Assembly: GCF_002979755.1 (NCBI RefSeq)
Contig: NZ_PCPP01000004.1
Location: 248,001-312,000 of the forward strand
Length of the DNA: 64,000 nucleotides
Source of the DNA: Chryseobacterium culicis
Lineage (GTDB): Bacteria > Bacteroidota > Bacteroidia > Flavobacteriales > Weeksellaceae
Direction of reading: 5' to 3'
The notes beneath the pieces were generated by a model. That model was not told the DNA's origin and did no database searches. It saw nothing but the letters and a program-made list of their open reading frames with translations. Of this stretch, positions 51,250 through 60,180 are shown in pieces. Each line of letters starts with the position of its first letter. The stretch's first letter is position 1. The translations under genes were made by a program, and so were the position numbers.

Positions 51250-51890
51250 GCTAATCTTTTTCTTTGGATTTGAAGATTTTCTTTAATGCTGAACATGGAA
51301 ATATTCACAAATAATAGAAAGCCAAAAATCACATAAAATGACTGTTTGGGAAGATCAGGCAAATATTTTAAAGTATCAAAGCCTTTATAATGGTTTTCTT
51401 CGCTGTAATAAATAGTGTTGGTCTCAGTTCCGCAAATACTGTTATAACTTCTTTCAATTTTATCCGAATCTTTATATTCATGAATAGCAAAAAAATGCCC
51501 TGTTTTCTCTATATCGACACCATACATTTCCTGATGGGAAAGTGTCATTGCATCAATAAGGGCAATAAAATCCTGATAACTATTACTATCGTTGATGATA
51601 AATTCTATTCCAGATTCTTTCTCATTTCTTGACTGCAATTTTTTAAGTTCTGAGACATACAATTTCTGATTTTGCAGAGCCGCATTAGGGGAGACAATTA
51701 TCTTTTTATAATTCCAATTTCTGTAAGGCTCAAAAGTATTGTCAAAAGTTCTATTGGGTCTGACTTTCGCCGGAAGCCCAAGATCCATTACACTATAGGG
51801 CGGGTGAACCCTCTGATTTCCATAATACCAGAATAAAATAGGAATCAGCACAGCACTGATTAATCCGGGTACGTAGAATATTTTTTTCAT
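51246..51890 (-). CDS. Unknown membrane protein, tandem paralogue 2
   Basis: 214 residues with the same layout as the adjacent paralogue: helix (~8-24, GLISAVLIPILFWYYGNQ), soluble domain with FEPYRNWNYKKI and an ESGIEFIINDSNSYQDFIALI-type segment, and a C-terminal helix (~180-198). The pair may arise from a local duplication followed by divergence, chiefly in the last third of the soluble domain. Envelope location with most mass on one side is likely. No function can be given. Confidence 0.8.
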   Translation of the reverse strand: MKKIFYVPGLISAVLIPILFWYYGNQRVHPPYSVMDLGLPAKVRPNRTFDNTFEPYRNWNYKKIIVSPNAALQNQKLYVSELKKLQSRNEKESGIEFIINDSNSYQDFIALIDAMTLSHQEMYGVDIEKTGHFFAIHEYKDSDKIERSYNSICGTETNTIYYSEENHYKGFDTLKYLPDLPKQSFYVIFGFLLFVNISMFSIKENLQIQRKRLA

Positions 51891-51932
51891 GGTTAGTTTT
51901 TGAAAAGGCAGAATGAAAATATTAAGCCAAAA

Positions 51933-51958
51933 AAAGTGATCCGAAACCGAACCACTTT
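51933..51958 (-). terminator. Terminator of the ABC exporter operon
   Basis: Minus-strand stem AAAGTGGTTCG / CGGATCACTTT with two G-U pairs and a four-base loop, followed by a T run. It lies about 55 bases after the permease gene ends. Confidence 0.75.
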
Positions 51959-52012
51959 AAAAATAATTTAAATATTTTAATGATTAAATCTTTAAATTCT
52001 AAATCTTGACCT

Positions 52013-52858
52013 CTACCAATCCCTTTTTCTCAGAATCGAGTACGATCCGAAGATGAAAATAGCGCACCAGACCAGACAGGCAACAAGGCTTTCTGTAGGG
52101 TAATGGAATTCATATTTTAGGCCCATCATTTTGGCCATATTCAATCTCATCATCGGATTCGGAATAAGATTAGACATACTTTCCAGCGGTAAAAGATGGG
52201 TAATAAAAAAGTCATTCTGAAGAACTTCGTTTCTTTGTGCTCCCTGCATTCCTGCTACTTTTGAATACGTTTCAACAGCTGTTAAAATTCCCTCACCAAT
52301 CCAGAAAACAAAAAGAGCAAGAAATACAAATACCGATTTTCTCAATAAAATGGAAAGGAACATTAAGAAGCAGAAGAACGTAAATAATTTTACCAGGTAA
52401 TTTCCGATAAAGAAAATCTCCGCAAAAACCTTTGTTGATTCGGTTGTATTAGAATACTGATATCCAAGGAATATCGTAAGACCCAATACAATTGCCGTTG
52501 AAACAATGGTGAAAATACTTATGGTCAGCAATTTTGAAGTGATAAATTCCTTTCTGCTTAATCCGTCAATCGTATTTTGCTTGAACATTCGGTTACTGAA
52601 TTCCTGTGAAATGGAAAAAACAATAATCAGTCCCAGGAAAATTTTTAATAAAGCAACAATCCATGTCGTGAAATTCCAGATTTCCGGGAAATTGTAAATC
52701 CCCTGTTCCTTTAAATTAATGGTTCCTCCGAAAATATCAAAGTCAACCAATCCGATGAAAAGCAAAGCGACAAGAATGGCAAAATAAAGTATGGTGAAAA
52801 CCTTAAACGGTTTGTAGTTCAGGTTTTTGTAGTATTCCAGTTTTAATAATTTGATCAT
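52013..52858 (-). CDS. ABC-2 type transporter permease
   Basis: 281 residues with six membrane helices: ~18-38, ~62-84, ~102-125, ~148-170, ~178-195 and ~255-272. The family trait is SQEFSNRMFKQNTIDGLSRKEF (~85) between the second and third helices, as in bacitracin-type and antibiotic exporters. It pairs with the ATP-binding gene 2 bases upstream. Export substrate unknown. Confidence 0.88.
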   Translation of the reverse strand: MIKLLKLEYYKNLNYKPFKVFTILYFAILVALLFIGLVDFDIFGGTINLKEQGIYNFPEIWNFTTWIVALLKIFLGLIIVFSISQEFSNRMFKQNTIDGLSRKEFITSKLLTISIFTIVSTAIVLGLTIFLGYQYSNTTESTKVFAEIFFIGNYLVKLFTFFCFLMFLSILLRKSVFVFLALFVFWIGEGILTAVETYSKVAGMQGAQRNEVLQNDFFITHLLPLESMSNLIPNPMMRLNMAKMMGLKYEFHYPTESLVACLVWCAIFIFGSYSILRKRDW

Positions 52859-52860
52859 GA

Positions 52861-53763
52861 CTAGTTGGTGTTTTTTACAAGTTCAAGGAATTGAGATTCA
52901 AGAGATAGTTTTTTCTTGGTCAAATGGGAAAGGTAAATTCCTTTCTCTGCCAGTTTCTGGTTCATGGCTGAAGCAGAAATAGAAGCATCATCACGGATCT
53001 GAGCTTTGATAAGATCTCCTTCCTGATTGATGGAAGAAAACCATTGCAGCTCATTCAATGCATTCATAAGCAAGGTATTGTTGTCTGCTTTTAATTCGAA
53101 ATATCCATTATTGGATGTCATTTCGTCCACTCGTCCGCAATAAATAGAATTTCCTTCTTTTAATACAATGACATGGCTGCAGATTTTTTCAATTTCATCC
53201 AGAAGGTGGCTGGCAATAATAATCGTAATGCCTTGCTTTGCAATTTCACTGATGATTTCTCTGATCTGAATAATTCCTTCAGGATCCAATCCGTTGGTGG
53301 GTTCGTCCAATATCATTACCTCAGGATTATTTAACATCGCTGAAGCAATAGCAAGACGCTGCTTCATTCCCAAAGAAAAAGTTTTGAAAGTATCTTTTCT
53401 CCTTTCATACAGATTAACGGTCTTTAGAACTTCATCAATCCTAGAATAGGGTGTTTTTTTGATTTCTGCCACAATCTTAAGATTGGTTTCTGCACTTAAA
53501 TAAGGATAAAAGTTGGGCTGCTCAATAATAGCTCCGATCTTTTTTAACGTTTCCGGATCAGTTCCTTTTTTGCCAAACCAAAACCAATCTCCACTGGTAG
53601 GATTAATGGTGGAAAGCAACATCCCGAAAGTGGTGGATTTTCCACTTCCATTCGGTCCCAATAGCCCATAAACGTTTCCTTTTTCAACATCAAAAGAAAT
53701 ATTGTTGACTACAACTCTTTTGAATTTTTTTGTCAAATTTTTTACTGATAAAATCTTTTCCAT
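52861..53763 (-). CDS. ABC transporter ATP-binding protein
   Basis: 300 residues from the Met at 53763; a longer frame to 53877 adds 38 non-family residues and would abut the divergent AAA gene. Walker A in LLGPNGSGKSTTFGML (~35), Q-loop IIEQPNFYPYLSAE, signature FSLGMKQRLAIASAM (~130), Walker B EVMILDEPTNGLDPEG and H-loop IIASHLLDEIE. The C-terminal ~75 residues are the usual extra domain of this exporter class. It drives the neighbouring ABC-2 permease. Confidence 0.94.
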   Translation of the reverse strand: MEKILSVKNLTKKFKRVVVNNISFDVEKGNVYGLLGPNGSGKSTTFGMLLSTINPTSGDWFWFGKKGTDPETLKKIGAIIEQPNFYPYLSAETNLKIVAEIKKTPYSRIDEVLKTVNLYERRKDTFKTFSLGMKQRLAIASAMLNNPEVMILDEPTNGLDPEGIIQIREIISEIAKQGITIIIASHLLDEIEKICSHVIVLKEGNSIYCGRVDEMTSNNGYFELKADNNTLLMNALNELQWFSSINQEGDLIKAQIRDDASISASAMNQKLAEKGIYLSHLTKKKLSLESQFLELVKNTN

Positions 53764-53879
53764 GTAATTTGTTTTACATAGTAGTAGTCTATATAAATTA
53801 GATAATGTTACAGAATTATCATAAATCAATGTCAATTTATTGGTAAATACATTAAATTTGATAGAATTAACCAACACTT

Positions 53880-55232
53880 ATGAAGCTAATTGAACTGGCA
53901 GAAGAACTCAATGTTTCTGCAGAAGCCATAAAACAGTTTATACAGGATTTTGATCTTGAATTGGTAGACTGTGTCAGTACGAATTTTGAGGTAAAAGACG
54001 ATTTTGAAAAATTTGCCCGCGAAAATGTAGATTTTTTAAGATTATACGAAAAGGATCTTGATAAAAATAAAACCCTGGAGCAGATTGCCGAAGTGATTAA
54101 GCAGCCAAAAGACAAGGTGGAAAAAGTAATCAAGGATAATAATCTTAATATTTTCGATAATGGCTTTTTCAAATCTTCTATATCAAGCTATGGGATTGAT
54201 AACAAACTGGGGGGGAACTATCAGTTTGTCTATGATTATTTTGGACATAAAACAAGTCTTAAACAAAGAGATTTTATAGGATACAGAGACTTGTTCTTTT
54301 ATACCTCTACGGTTTTGGAACCTTTTCTGAATCCACAACAGATTAAAGACTGGGGCATCAATAAACCTGCAGGAATTATTCTCTACGGACCTCCGGGAAG
54401 CGGAAAGATATTCTGGGCTAATAAAATTGCTGAAATCATCGGCTATCAGTTTAAAGAAGTCAAAAAGCACTATTTAGGAACTTCGTTGATTGACGGGAAT
54501 GAAATCAACTTCAGTGATTTCCTGCTGAGTATGATGAAGGAAAACAAAATGCTGCTTTTCATGGATGATTTTGATGAAATTATGATGCAGAGAAGAGCTG
54601 AAAACGATATTGCATCATGCAATCTGGAAGCTCAGGAGCTGATTCTTCATTACATCGGGAAATTTGAAAAAGAAGGTGTTTTGATGGTAGGTTCTGCCAA
54701 TTCTGTTTCAGAAATTGACGAGGAAATTCTTGCTCCTGGAAGATTTGATGTGATGATACCGATCTTTCCACCTAATGCTTCAGAGCGTTCAGAAATTATT
54801 CTTTACGCCATGACCAGAGGACTTGAGGAAGATTCTTTACTCTATAAAATACTTAAAAATAACAAAGCGGATAAAATTCCTTTCTGGCATGAAATCGCTT
54901 CAAAAATGAAAGCATTCAGCAACACGATGCTGATAGATTTTACCCAAAGCCTCAAGAAAAGAATTAAAAACCTTTACCAAAAAACCAGAAACGAAAAGCT
55001 GAAAATTGATCAGAAACTTTTAGACAGCGCATTAAGGGATGCCGGATCAAAGCTTACGGAAGAATATCTTGATCAGGTAGCCAGATTTCTTACTGATGCC
55101 ATTATCAATAATTTTGATGACTTCCAATTCAGAATTCAGGGATTGAAAAATGAGCTGGAAACCTACAGAGTTGTTGAAGAACCGGTAAGAGCAATCGGAT
55201 TCCAGCATAATGAGGAAGAGGATAAAGGATAG
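53880..55232 (+). CDS. AAA ATPase with unusual Walker A
   Basis: 450 residues. Residues ~1-100 hold two small helical modules that resemble the IF2 N-terminal / winged-helix type (MKLIELAEELNVSAEAIKQF and KTLEQIAEVIKQPKDKVEKV). The AAA domain (~150-310) has Walker A GPPGSGKIFWANKIAE (~173), in which the usual Thr or Ser after Lys is Ile, Walker B LLFMDDFDEI (~220), sensor 1 VGSANSVSEID and an arginine-finger-like GRFDVMIPIF. The C-terminal ~130 residues are helical. Likely a protein-remodelling ATPase, partners unknown. Divergent from the ABC operon. Confidence 0.85.
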   Translation: MKLIELAEELNVSAEAIKQFIQDFDLELVDCVSTNFEVKDDFEKFARENVDFLRLYEKDLDKNKTLEQIAEVIKQPKDKVEKVIKDNNLNIFDNGFFKSSISSYGIDNKLGGNYQFVYDYFGHKTSLKQRDFIGYRDLFFYTSTVLEPFLNPQQIKDWGINKPAGIILYGPPGSGKIFWANKIAEIIGYQFKEVKKHYLGTSLIDGNEINFSDFLLSMMKENKMLLFMDDFDEIMMQRRAENDIASCNLEAQELILHYIGKFEKEGVLMVGSANSVSEIDEEILAPGRFDVMIPIFPPNASERSEIILYAMTRGLEEDSLLYKILKNNKADKIPFWHEIASKMKAFSNTMLIDFTQSLKKRIKNLYQKTRNEKLKIDQKLLDSALRDAGSKLTEEYLDQVARFLTDAIINNFDDFQFRIQGLKNELETYRVVEEPVRAIGFQHNEEEDKG

Positions 55233-55234
55233 GT

Positions 55235-55340
55235 TGTTCAAAGTTTAAGGTTTAAAGTTTAAGGTTGTACTGCATCGTACATTAATACTTTTTACATTAT
55301 ACATTTTACAAAAAATTACTCATCATTTTACTCATAATTT
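55235..55340 (+). repeat. Simple repeat in the gap before the oxidoreductase gene
   Basis: Tandem units close to AAGTTTAAGGTTT (55239-55265), then TACATTATACATTTTAC-type text. No gene or clear promoter. Confidence 0.5.
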
Positions 55341-56447
55341 ATGAACAGCATCTGGGAACTGGACACTTTCTACAGAAAAAGAGACATCATCATTATAGGT
55401 GCAGGGTTTTCCGGACTATGGACAGCCATATCCATCAAGGAAAAATATCCTGAAAAATCCGTTTTGATTATTGAACGCAATGCCATTCCATTGGGTGCTT
55501 CCACGAGAAATGCCGGGTTTGCCTGCTTTGGAAGCCTTACTGAAGTTATTGCAGATGCTCATAAAATGGGTTGGGAGAAAACGCTGGCACTTGTTAAAAT
55601 GAGGTTTGACGGATTGCAGAAAATCAGACATTATTTTACCCATGAAGAAATTGATTTTGACTTGAATGGAGGCTATGAAATTCTCAATGATGAAGAACCT
55701 TTATCTCATATTGACGACATAAATGAAAAGCTGAAAGCAATAACCGGACTGGATCAAACCTATACTTTGAAACAGGACAAAATACTGGAATTCGGATTAA
55801 AAAAATCTACATTTCTGGTGGAGAATCCTTGTGAAGGAAGTCTGCATTCAGGAAAGCTGTTACAGAAACTGCTGGAAAAATGTCATGAACTGAAAATTGA
55901 ATTTTTATTCGGAACAGAAGTTGGAAATATTGAAGAAACAGCCAATGAAGTTGAGGTTTATCTTTCCACTGATCTTTCTGTAAAAGCCGATCAGCTCATC
56001 TATTGTACCAATGCATTCACTTCAACGTTTCTGGAAAATGAAAATATTATTCCTGCCCGCGGACAAATTCTTCTGACTGGGCCTATAGAAGATTTAAAAC
56101 TTAAAGGAACGTTTCATTATGACGAAGGCTACTATTATTTCAGAAATGTAGGAAACAGAGTATTGCTGGGTGGTGGAAGAAATCAGGATTTTAAAACAGA
56201 AGAAACCTCCGCATTTGAAACCACAGAATTTCTGCAGCACCATCTGGAAAACTTTTTAAAAGAAGTGATCCTTCCTGATAATGACTTTACTATTGCCCTT
56301 CGTTGGTCAGGAATAATGGCTATGGGTGATGAAAAGTCACCGATTGTAAAACAGATTTCAGAAAGACAGTTTTGTGCGGTAAGACTTTCAGGAATGGGAG
56401 TGGCATTAGCTCCGAAGATTGGAGAAATGATAGCAGAAATGATATAA
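55341..56447 (+). CDS. FAD-dependent oxidoreductase (DAO family)
   Basis: 368 residues. Dinucleotide-binding motif in IIIGAGFSGLWTAISIKEKY (~17-36) with the FAD ribose Glu in VLIIERNAIPLGAST (~45), and AGFACFGSLTEV. Further DAO features: ARGQILLTGP (~242), YYFRNVGNRVLLGGGR (~265), WSGIMAM (~328) and the C-terminal SGMGVALAPKIGEMIAE. Oxidises an amine or amino acid (D-amino-acid oxidase/ glycine oxidase superfamily); the substrate is not predictable. Cytoplasmic, no signal peptide. Confidence 0.9.
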   Translation: MNSIWELDTFYRKRDIIIIGAGFSGLWTAISIKEKYPEKSVLIIERNAIPLGASTRNAGFACFGSLTEVIADAHKMGWEKTLALVKMRFDGLQKIRHYFTHEEIDFDLNGGYEILNDEEPLSHIDDINEKLKAITGLDQTYTLKQDKILEFGLKKSTFLVENPCEGSLHSGKLLQKLLEKCHELKIEFLFGTEVGNIEETANEVEVYLSTDLSVKADQLIYCTNAFTSTFLENENIIPARGQILLTGPIEDLKLKGTFHYDEGYYYFRNVGNRVLLGGGRNQDFKTEETSAFETTEFLQHHLENFLKEVILPDNDFTIALRWSGIMAMGDEKSPIVKQISERQFCAVRLSGMGVALAPKIGEMIAEMI

Positions 56448-56465
56448 ATACCACGGTTGATACCT

Positions 56466-56953
56466 ATGAAATACTTGCCATTTGAACGTATTACTTACAA
56501 AACAAACTTATCTGAACAGGAAGTTTTAACAAGACTCTCCGGTTTTGTAGAGCCTAAAAAATTTGGTTTAGGGAGAAATTATATAAAAGAATATGAAGGA
56601 TCTATCCATAATAATAGCTTTGAAATCAGCAGAGTGATACAATACAGGAATTCTTTTCTTCCTCAGATAAACGGTAGAATTCAAAAGGGAAATGATGGAG
56701 TAAAAATACAGGTGGCTCTATCATTACATGCATTTGTATTATTTTTTTAATAGTCTGGTGTTCATTTGCCCTGATTTTCTTCATAGGTGTTTCTATAAGA
56801 GCTATAAGAGAAAAAGAAATATCGGTAGAACTTTTTCTTCCTTTAGGTATGCTTTTGTTAGTGTATGCTTTGACAATGGTAGGTTTCAAATCTGAAAGTA
56901 AACAATCAAAAGAATTCCTTAGGAGAAGCTTTGAAGCTGAAATTATTAAATAA
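56466..56953 (+). pseudogene. Frameshifted two-TM protein gene (poly-T indel)
   Basis: The frame from the ATG at 56466 stops at 56749-56751, right after a run of seven T (56742-56748). Adding one T restores an uninterrupted frame to a TAA at 56951-56953, giving 162 residues: a soluble N-terminal part (~1-90), a helix LIVWCSFALIFFIGVSI and a second helix LFLPLGMLLLVYALTMVGF with a charged tail ending FEAEIIK. The coding character of the restored part is strong. It is either a damaged gene, a sequencing or assembly error, or slippage-controlled. Family not recognised. Confidence 0.75.
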
Positions 56954-57060
56954 TCGTAACTTCTAATCATCTTCTGAAGCCTTAATAAAGCTCCAATCCG
57001 AACCCAAAACTTAAAACCTGGAACTTTAAACTCAGAATGCTCCACTCTAAAAGAATTCCT

Positions 57061-57068
57061 TATTTTTG
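57061..57068 (+). promoter_or_regulatory. -7 promoter box for prfB
   Basis: TATTTTTG, an exact TAnnTTTG. The TTG inside it is not a good start codon for prfB, since this position fits the promoter; transcription would start about 57075, just before the GTG at 57084. Confidence 0.55.
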
Positions 57069-57083
57069 CAAAAAGAAAAATTC

Positions 57084-58196
57084 GTGATTAACAACGACCA
57101 GATAAAAGAAGTTCAATCCAGGATTGAAGACTTACACAGATACCTTCAGATTGAAAAAAAGAAGATTGAAATTGCCAATGATGATGAAAAAACGGCAGCA
57201 CCCGAATTTTGGGACAATCCAAAAACTGCTGAGGCATTTCTAAAACAGCTTCGTTCCAAGAAAAAATGGGTAGAAGGCTATGATGAAATTCAGACACAGT
57301 TTGAAGATTTACAGGTTTTAGCTGACTTTGCGAAAGAAGATCCGGATTCTGAAAAAGAACTGGATGAAACATTCCCGCAATTGGTAGAGAAAATTGAAGA
57401 TCTTGAATTCAAAAATATGCTTTCCAATGAAGGAGATGAGCTTTCAGCTGTTCTTCAGATTACAGCAGGTGCAGGAGGAACGGAAAGTTGTGACTGGGCA
57501 GCCATGCTGATGAGAATGTATACGATGTGGGCCGAAAAACAGGGCTATAAAATCCGTGAACTGAACTTTCAGGAAGGAGATGTGGCAGGTGTGAAGACTG
57601 TCACCCTGGAAATTGAAGGGGAATTTGCTTTTGGATATTTAAGAGGCGAAAATGGAGTACATCGATTGGTAAGAATTTCTCCTTTTGACAGTAATGCAAA
57701 ACGTCATACAAGTTTTGTTTCTGTTTATGTATATCCTTTAGTGGATGATACTATTGAAATTAATATTAATCCTGCAGACATCAGTTTTGAAACCATGAGA
57801 GCTTCCGGCGCAGGAGGACAGAACGTAAACAAGGTAGAAACTGCTGTACGTCTTCGTCACGCACCAACAGGGATTATTATTGAAAACTCGGAATCCCGTT
57901 CTCAGCTTCAGAATAAAGAAAAAGCAATGCAGCTCCTTCGTTCAAGACTCTACGAGATGGAATTGGAAGAGCGTATGAAGGCCAGAAATGAGATAGAAGC
58001 CAACAAAATGAAGATCGAGTGGGGAAGCCAGATCCGAAACTACGTCATGCATCCTTACAAATTGGTGAAAGATGTACGCTCAGGTCATGAAACGTCTGAT
58101 GTGGATGCCGTAATGAACGGAAATATCACTCCTTTCTTAAAAGCATTCTTAATGGCCGATGGAACGGCAGTTTCCGATGATGATCTAGACTTATAA
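57084..58196 (+). CDS. prfB: Peptide chain release factor 2
   Basis: 370 residues from the GTG at 57084. An in-frame TTG at 57066 would add six residues, but that TTG lies within a -7 promoter box. RF2 recognises UAA and UGA. Domain 1 (~1-110), then TAGAGGTESCDWAAML (~126), the catalytic GGQ in ASGAGGQNVNKVETAVRL (~240-255) and ENSESRSQLQNKEKAM. The tripeptide anticodon region gives RHTSF (~208), matching the SPF-class RF2 neighbourhood SPFDSNAKRHTSF. There is no programmed frameshift: the CTT TGA C signal is absent and the early codons read HRYLQIEKKK without interruption. Confidence 0.94.
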   Translation: MINNDQIKEVQSRIEDLHRYLQIEKKKIEIANDDEKTAAPEFWDNPKTAEAFLKQLRSKKKWVEGYDEIQTQFEDLQVLADFAKEDPDSEKELDETFPQLVEKIEDLEFKNMLSNEGDELSAVLQITAGAGGTESCDWAAMLMRMYTMWAEKQGYKIRELNFQEGDVAGVKTVTLEIEGEFAFGYLRGENGVHRLVRISPFDSNAKRHTSFVSVYVYPLVDDTIEININPADISFETMRASGAGGQNVNKVETAVRLRHAPTGIIIENSESRSQLQNKEKAMQLLRSRLYEMELEERMKARNEIEANKMKIEWGSQIRNYVMHPYKLVKDVRSGHETSDVDAVMNGNITPFLKAFLMADGTAVSDDDLDL

Positions 58197-58282
58197 AAAT
58201 CATGTTTGAATTTTAGTTAAAATCTTATAATTAATTTTTGTTTCAGACATTTTAGGCTTACTTTTGTTGTTCATCGATATTT

Positions 58283-58981
58283 ATGGAAGATTTCAATAGC
58301 TGGAAGGATTTATTAAACCCGGAGTTTTATATAAAAATGGGAGGGTTTTGGCTGATTTTGTTTATTGTTTTTGCTGAAACAGGTCTTTTTGTAGGATTTT
58401 TTCTACCTGGGGACTCACTACTCTTCGTTTCGGGGATTTATGCCGTTGAAATCATCAAAGAGACTTTTGGATCTACAGGAAGCGATTTCTTAGATACCAC
58501 ATTGTTAGCTTCAGGGGTAGCTCTTGCAGCTATTATCGGAAATGAAGTAGGATATTATTTTGGAAGAAAGGCAGGACCTGCTTTATATAAAAGGCCAGAC
58601 TCCATGCTTTTCAAGAAGAAATACCTTTATCAGGCACACGATTTCTTTGAAAAACATGGCGCATTAGCTGTTATTATGGCAAGATTCTTACCTGTTGTAA
58701 GAACTTTTACCCCTATTGTAGCAGGTATTGTAAAAATGGATAAAAAAGAGTTTTTAAGAGATAACATCATTGGTGCTGTGTTATGGTCATTCATTCTGAT
58801 CTTTGCAGGGCATTATTTGGACAAACTTTTTATGGAACAGTTTGGAATCAACTTAAAACAAAAGCTGGAATACATCATTATCGTCATCGTGTTAGTCACT
58901 ACACTTCCGGTGATCTTCAAGTTTGTTTTTGGAAAAAAAGAAGATCTTTCTAAAAAATATGAAGATCAGGACTTTGAATAA
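58283..58981 (+). CDS. DedA family membrane protein
   Basis: 232 residues. Membrane segments at ~18-40, ~62-85, ~155-180 and ~190-210. Family motifs: ETGLFVGFFLPGDSLLFVSG (~30), GNEVGYYFGRKAGP (~92) and ARFLPVVRTFTPIVAGI (~130, with the functional Arg). DedA proteins act as lipid (undecaprenyl phosphate or phospholipid) transporters or scramblases. The gene follows prfB by 86 bases on the same strand. Confidence 0.93.
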   Translation: MEDFNSWKDLLNPEFYIKMGGFWLILFIVFAETGLFVGFFLPGDSLLFVSGIYAVEIIKETFGSTGSDFLDTTLLASGVALAAIIGNEVGYYFGRKAGPALYKRPDSMLFKKKYLYQAHDFFEKHGALAVIMARFLPVVRTFTPIVAGIVKMDKKEFLRDNIIGAVLWSFILIFAGHYLDKLFMEQFGINLKQKLEYIIIVIVLVTTLPVIFKFVFGKKEDLSKKYEDQDFE

Positions 58982-59006
58982 ATAATACATTCAATCAAAA
59001 ATATAG

Positions 59007-59035
59007 AGCCGTCTCCAATAAGAGATGGCTTTTTT
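59007..59035 (+). terminator. Terminator of the DedA gene
   Basis: Stem AGCCGTCTC / GAGATGGCT with one G-U pair, loop CAATAA and T run; 26 bases after the stop. Confidence 0.9.
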
Positions 59036-59055
59036 ATCGCTTGTAAATGAATTTT

Positions 59056-59235
59056 TTAAACGCAAAGATTAATTTGTATTGAGTATTATTTTAAGAGAGC
59101 AAAGGTAGGAATCGATGAAATTGATTTTCTCTAAGTGTATGGATATATATATTCGTGAGCTTTATCAGTGACAAAGTCACTACTTCTTTGCTTTCTTACA
59201 ATAAAGCGCTGTAATTATTTATCCTTTGCGTTTAA
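59056..59235. repeat. 180-bp element with 12-bp terminal inverted repeats
   Basis: TTAAACGCAAAG at 59056-59067 and its exact complement CTTTGCGTTTAA at 59224-59235. Inside are further inverted pairs: AGAGCAAAG-like and CTTTGCTTT-like arms, and a hairpin AGTGACAAAGTCACT. It looks like a small non-autonomous element or a structured repeat. No coding potential. Confidence 0.75.
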
Positions 59236-59260
59236 TAATCAAATAAATTCTGAGACATCT

Positions 59261-60130
59261 TTACTTTTTAATCCATTCCAGAATGTTAGGATAGATAATG
59301 CTGTCTCTTTTTCTTTTACTGAAAAACCTTGGAGCATGTCCGGCACCCTTCATAAAAATAAATTTGTGTGGAATATTCATTTTTGTAAGCGCTGAATCCA
59401 TAGCAATTCCCTGGTGCTGATTAACCAGAAAATCATTATTTCCCTGAAATAGGAGAGTAGGAACATTTGTAATATTGGCAATAGGACTCGCTTCTTTAAA
59501 GTTTTCAGATATGTTTTTCCGGTCAAATTTGGTTCCTACTACCTTTTGAAAAGTAGGAGAGGTATACTTGGAATAAAAAGATTTAAGATATTCCGGGCTA
59601 TAAAAATCTGTCGGACCGCTTAAAGAGATGATTTTTTTGATCTGTTCAGGATACTGATATCCGTAAAGTAAGGCCAGATGTCCACCAGCACTTTCTCCCA
59701 GAAGAATATAATTGTTGGGTTGAAGTTCCGCCTTTTCTGCTAAAGAATTGAATTTTTCAATAGCCAGGGCAATATCTTCAAGCTGTTGTTTATAAGTGAT
59801 TTTTTCCTTGGTAGAAACCAATCTATAATTCATATTGATACTCGGAATCCGGTTTTCAAAAAGCATTTTCTGAACCTGAATCATATGCTCTTTTTTACCT
59901 AATGTCCATGCTCCGCCGTGAACAATAAGGACTACAGGAGAATCTTCAGCATAATCTTTGGGAAGAAAGACATCCATTTTCTGTCTTTTATGCTCACCAT
60001 ATTTCAAATTGTAAATCTTCTGCTGACCTCCGGGACCAACCCATACTCTGAATTTCGTATTGCAGGACTGCAAGAGGAAACCAATGCATCCCATGACAAA
60101 AAAATGATACCTGAGAATGAGCTTTTTCAT
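59261..60130 (-). CDS. Alpha/beta hydrolase lipoprotein, HSL-like
   Basis: 289 residues. Lipobox in FLLQSC (Cys ~23). Hydrolase features: oxyanion-hole HGGAW in LIVHGGAWTLGKK (~71), nucleophile Ser in LLGESAGGHLALLYG (~144), catalytic Asp region GNNDFLVNQHQG (~233) and His in FMKGAGHAPRFF (~264). This fits the carboxylesterase/HSL group that hydrolyses short-chain esters. Located at the envelope as a lipoprotein. The substrate is not predictable. Starts 50 bases before the end of the second serine hydrolase gene. Confidence 0.88.
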   Translation of the reverse strand: MKKLILRYHFFVMGCIGFLLQSCNTKFRVWVGPGGQQKIYNLKYGEHKRQKMDVFLPKDYAEDSPVVLIVHGGAWTLGKKEHMIQVQKMLFENRIPSINMNYRLVSTKEKITYKQQLEDIALAIEKFNSLAEKAELQPNNYILLGESAGGHLALLYGYQYPEQIKKIISLSGPTDFYSPEYLKSFYSKYTSPTFQKVVGTKFDRKNISENFKEASPIANITNVPTLLFQGNNDFLVNQHQGIAMDSALTKMNIPHKFIFMKGAGHAPRFFSKRKRDSIIYPNILEWIKK

Positions 60131-60180
60131 TACTTAAATTTACGAAAAATTCTATTGATTATGAAATGATTAATGTTGAA

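Noticed and set aside
53764..53877. 38-residue N-terminal extension of the ABC ATPase
   Set aside because: It has no family match and would abut the divergent AAA gene, leaving no room for promoters; Met at 53763 gives the usual N-terminus.
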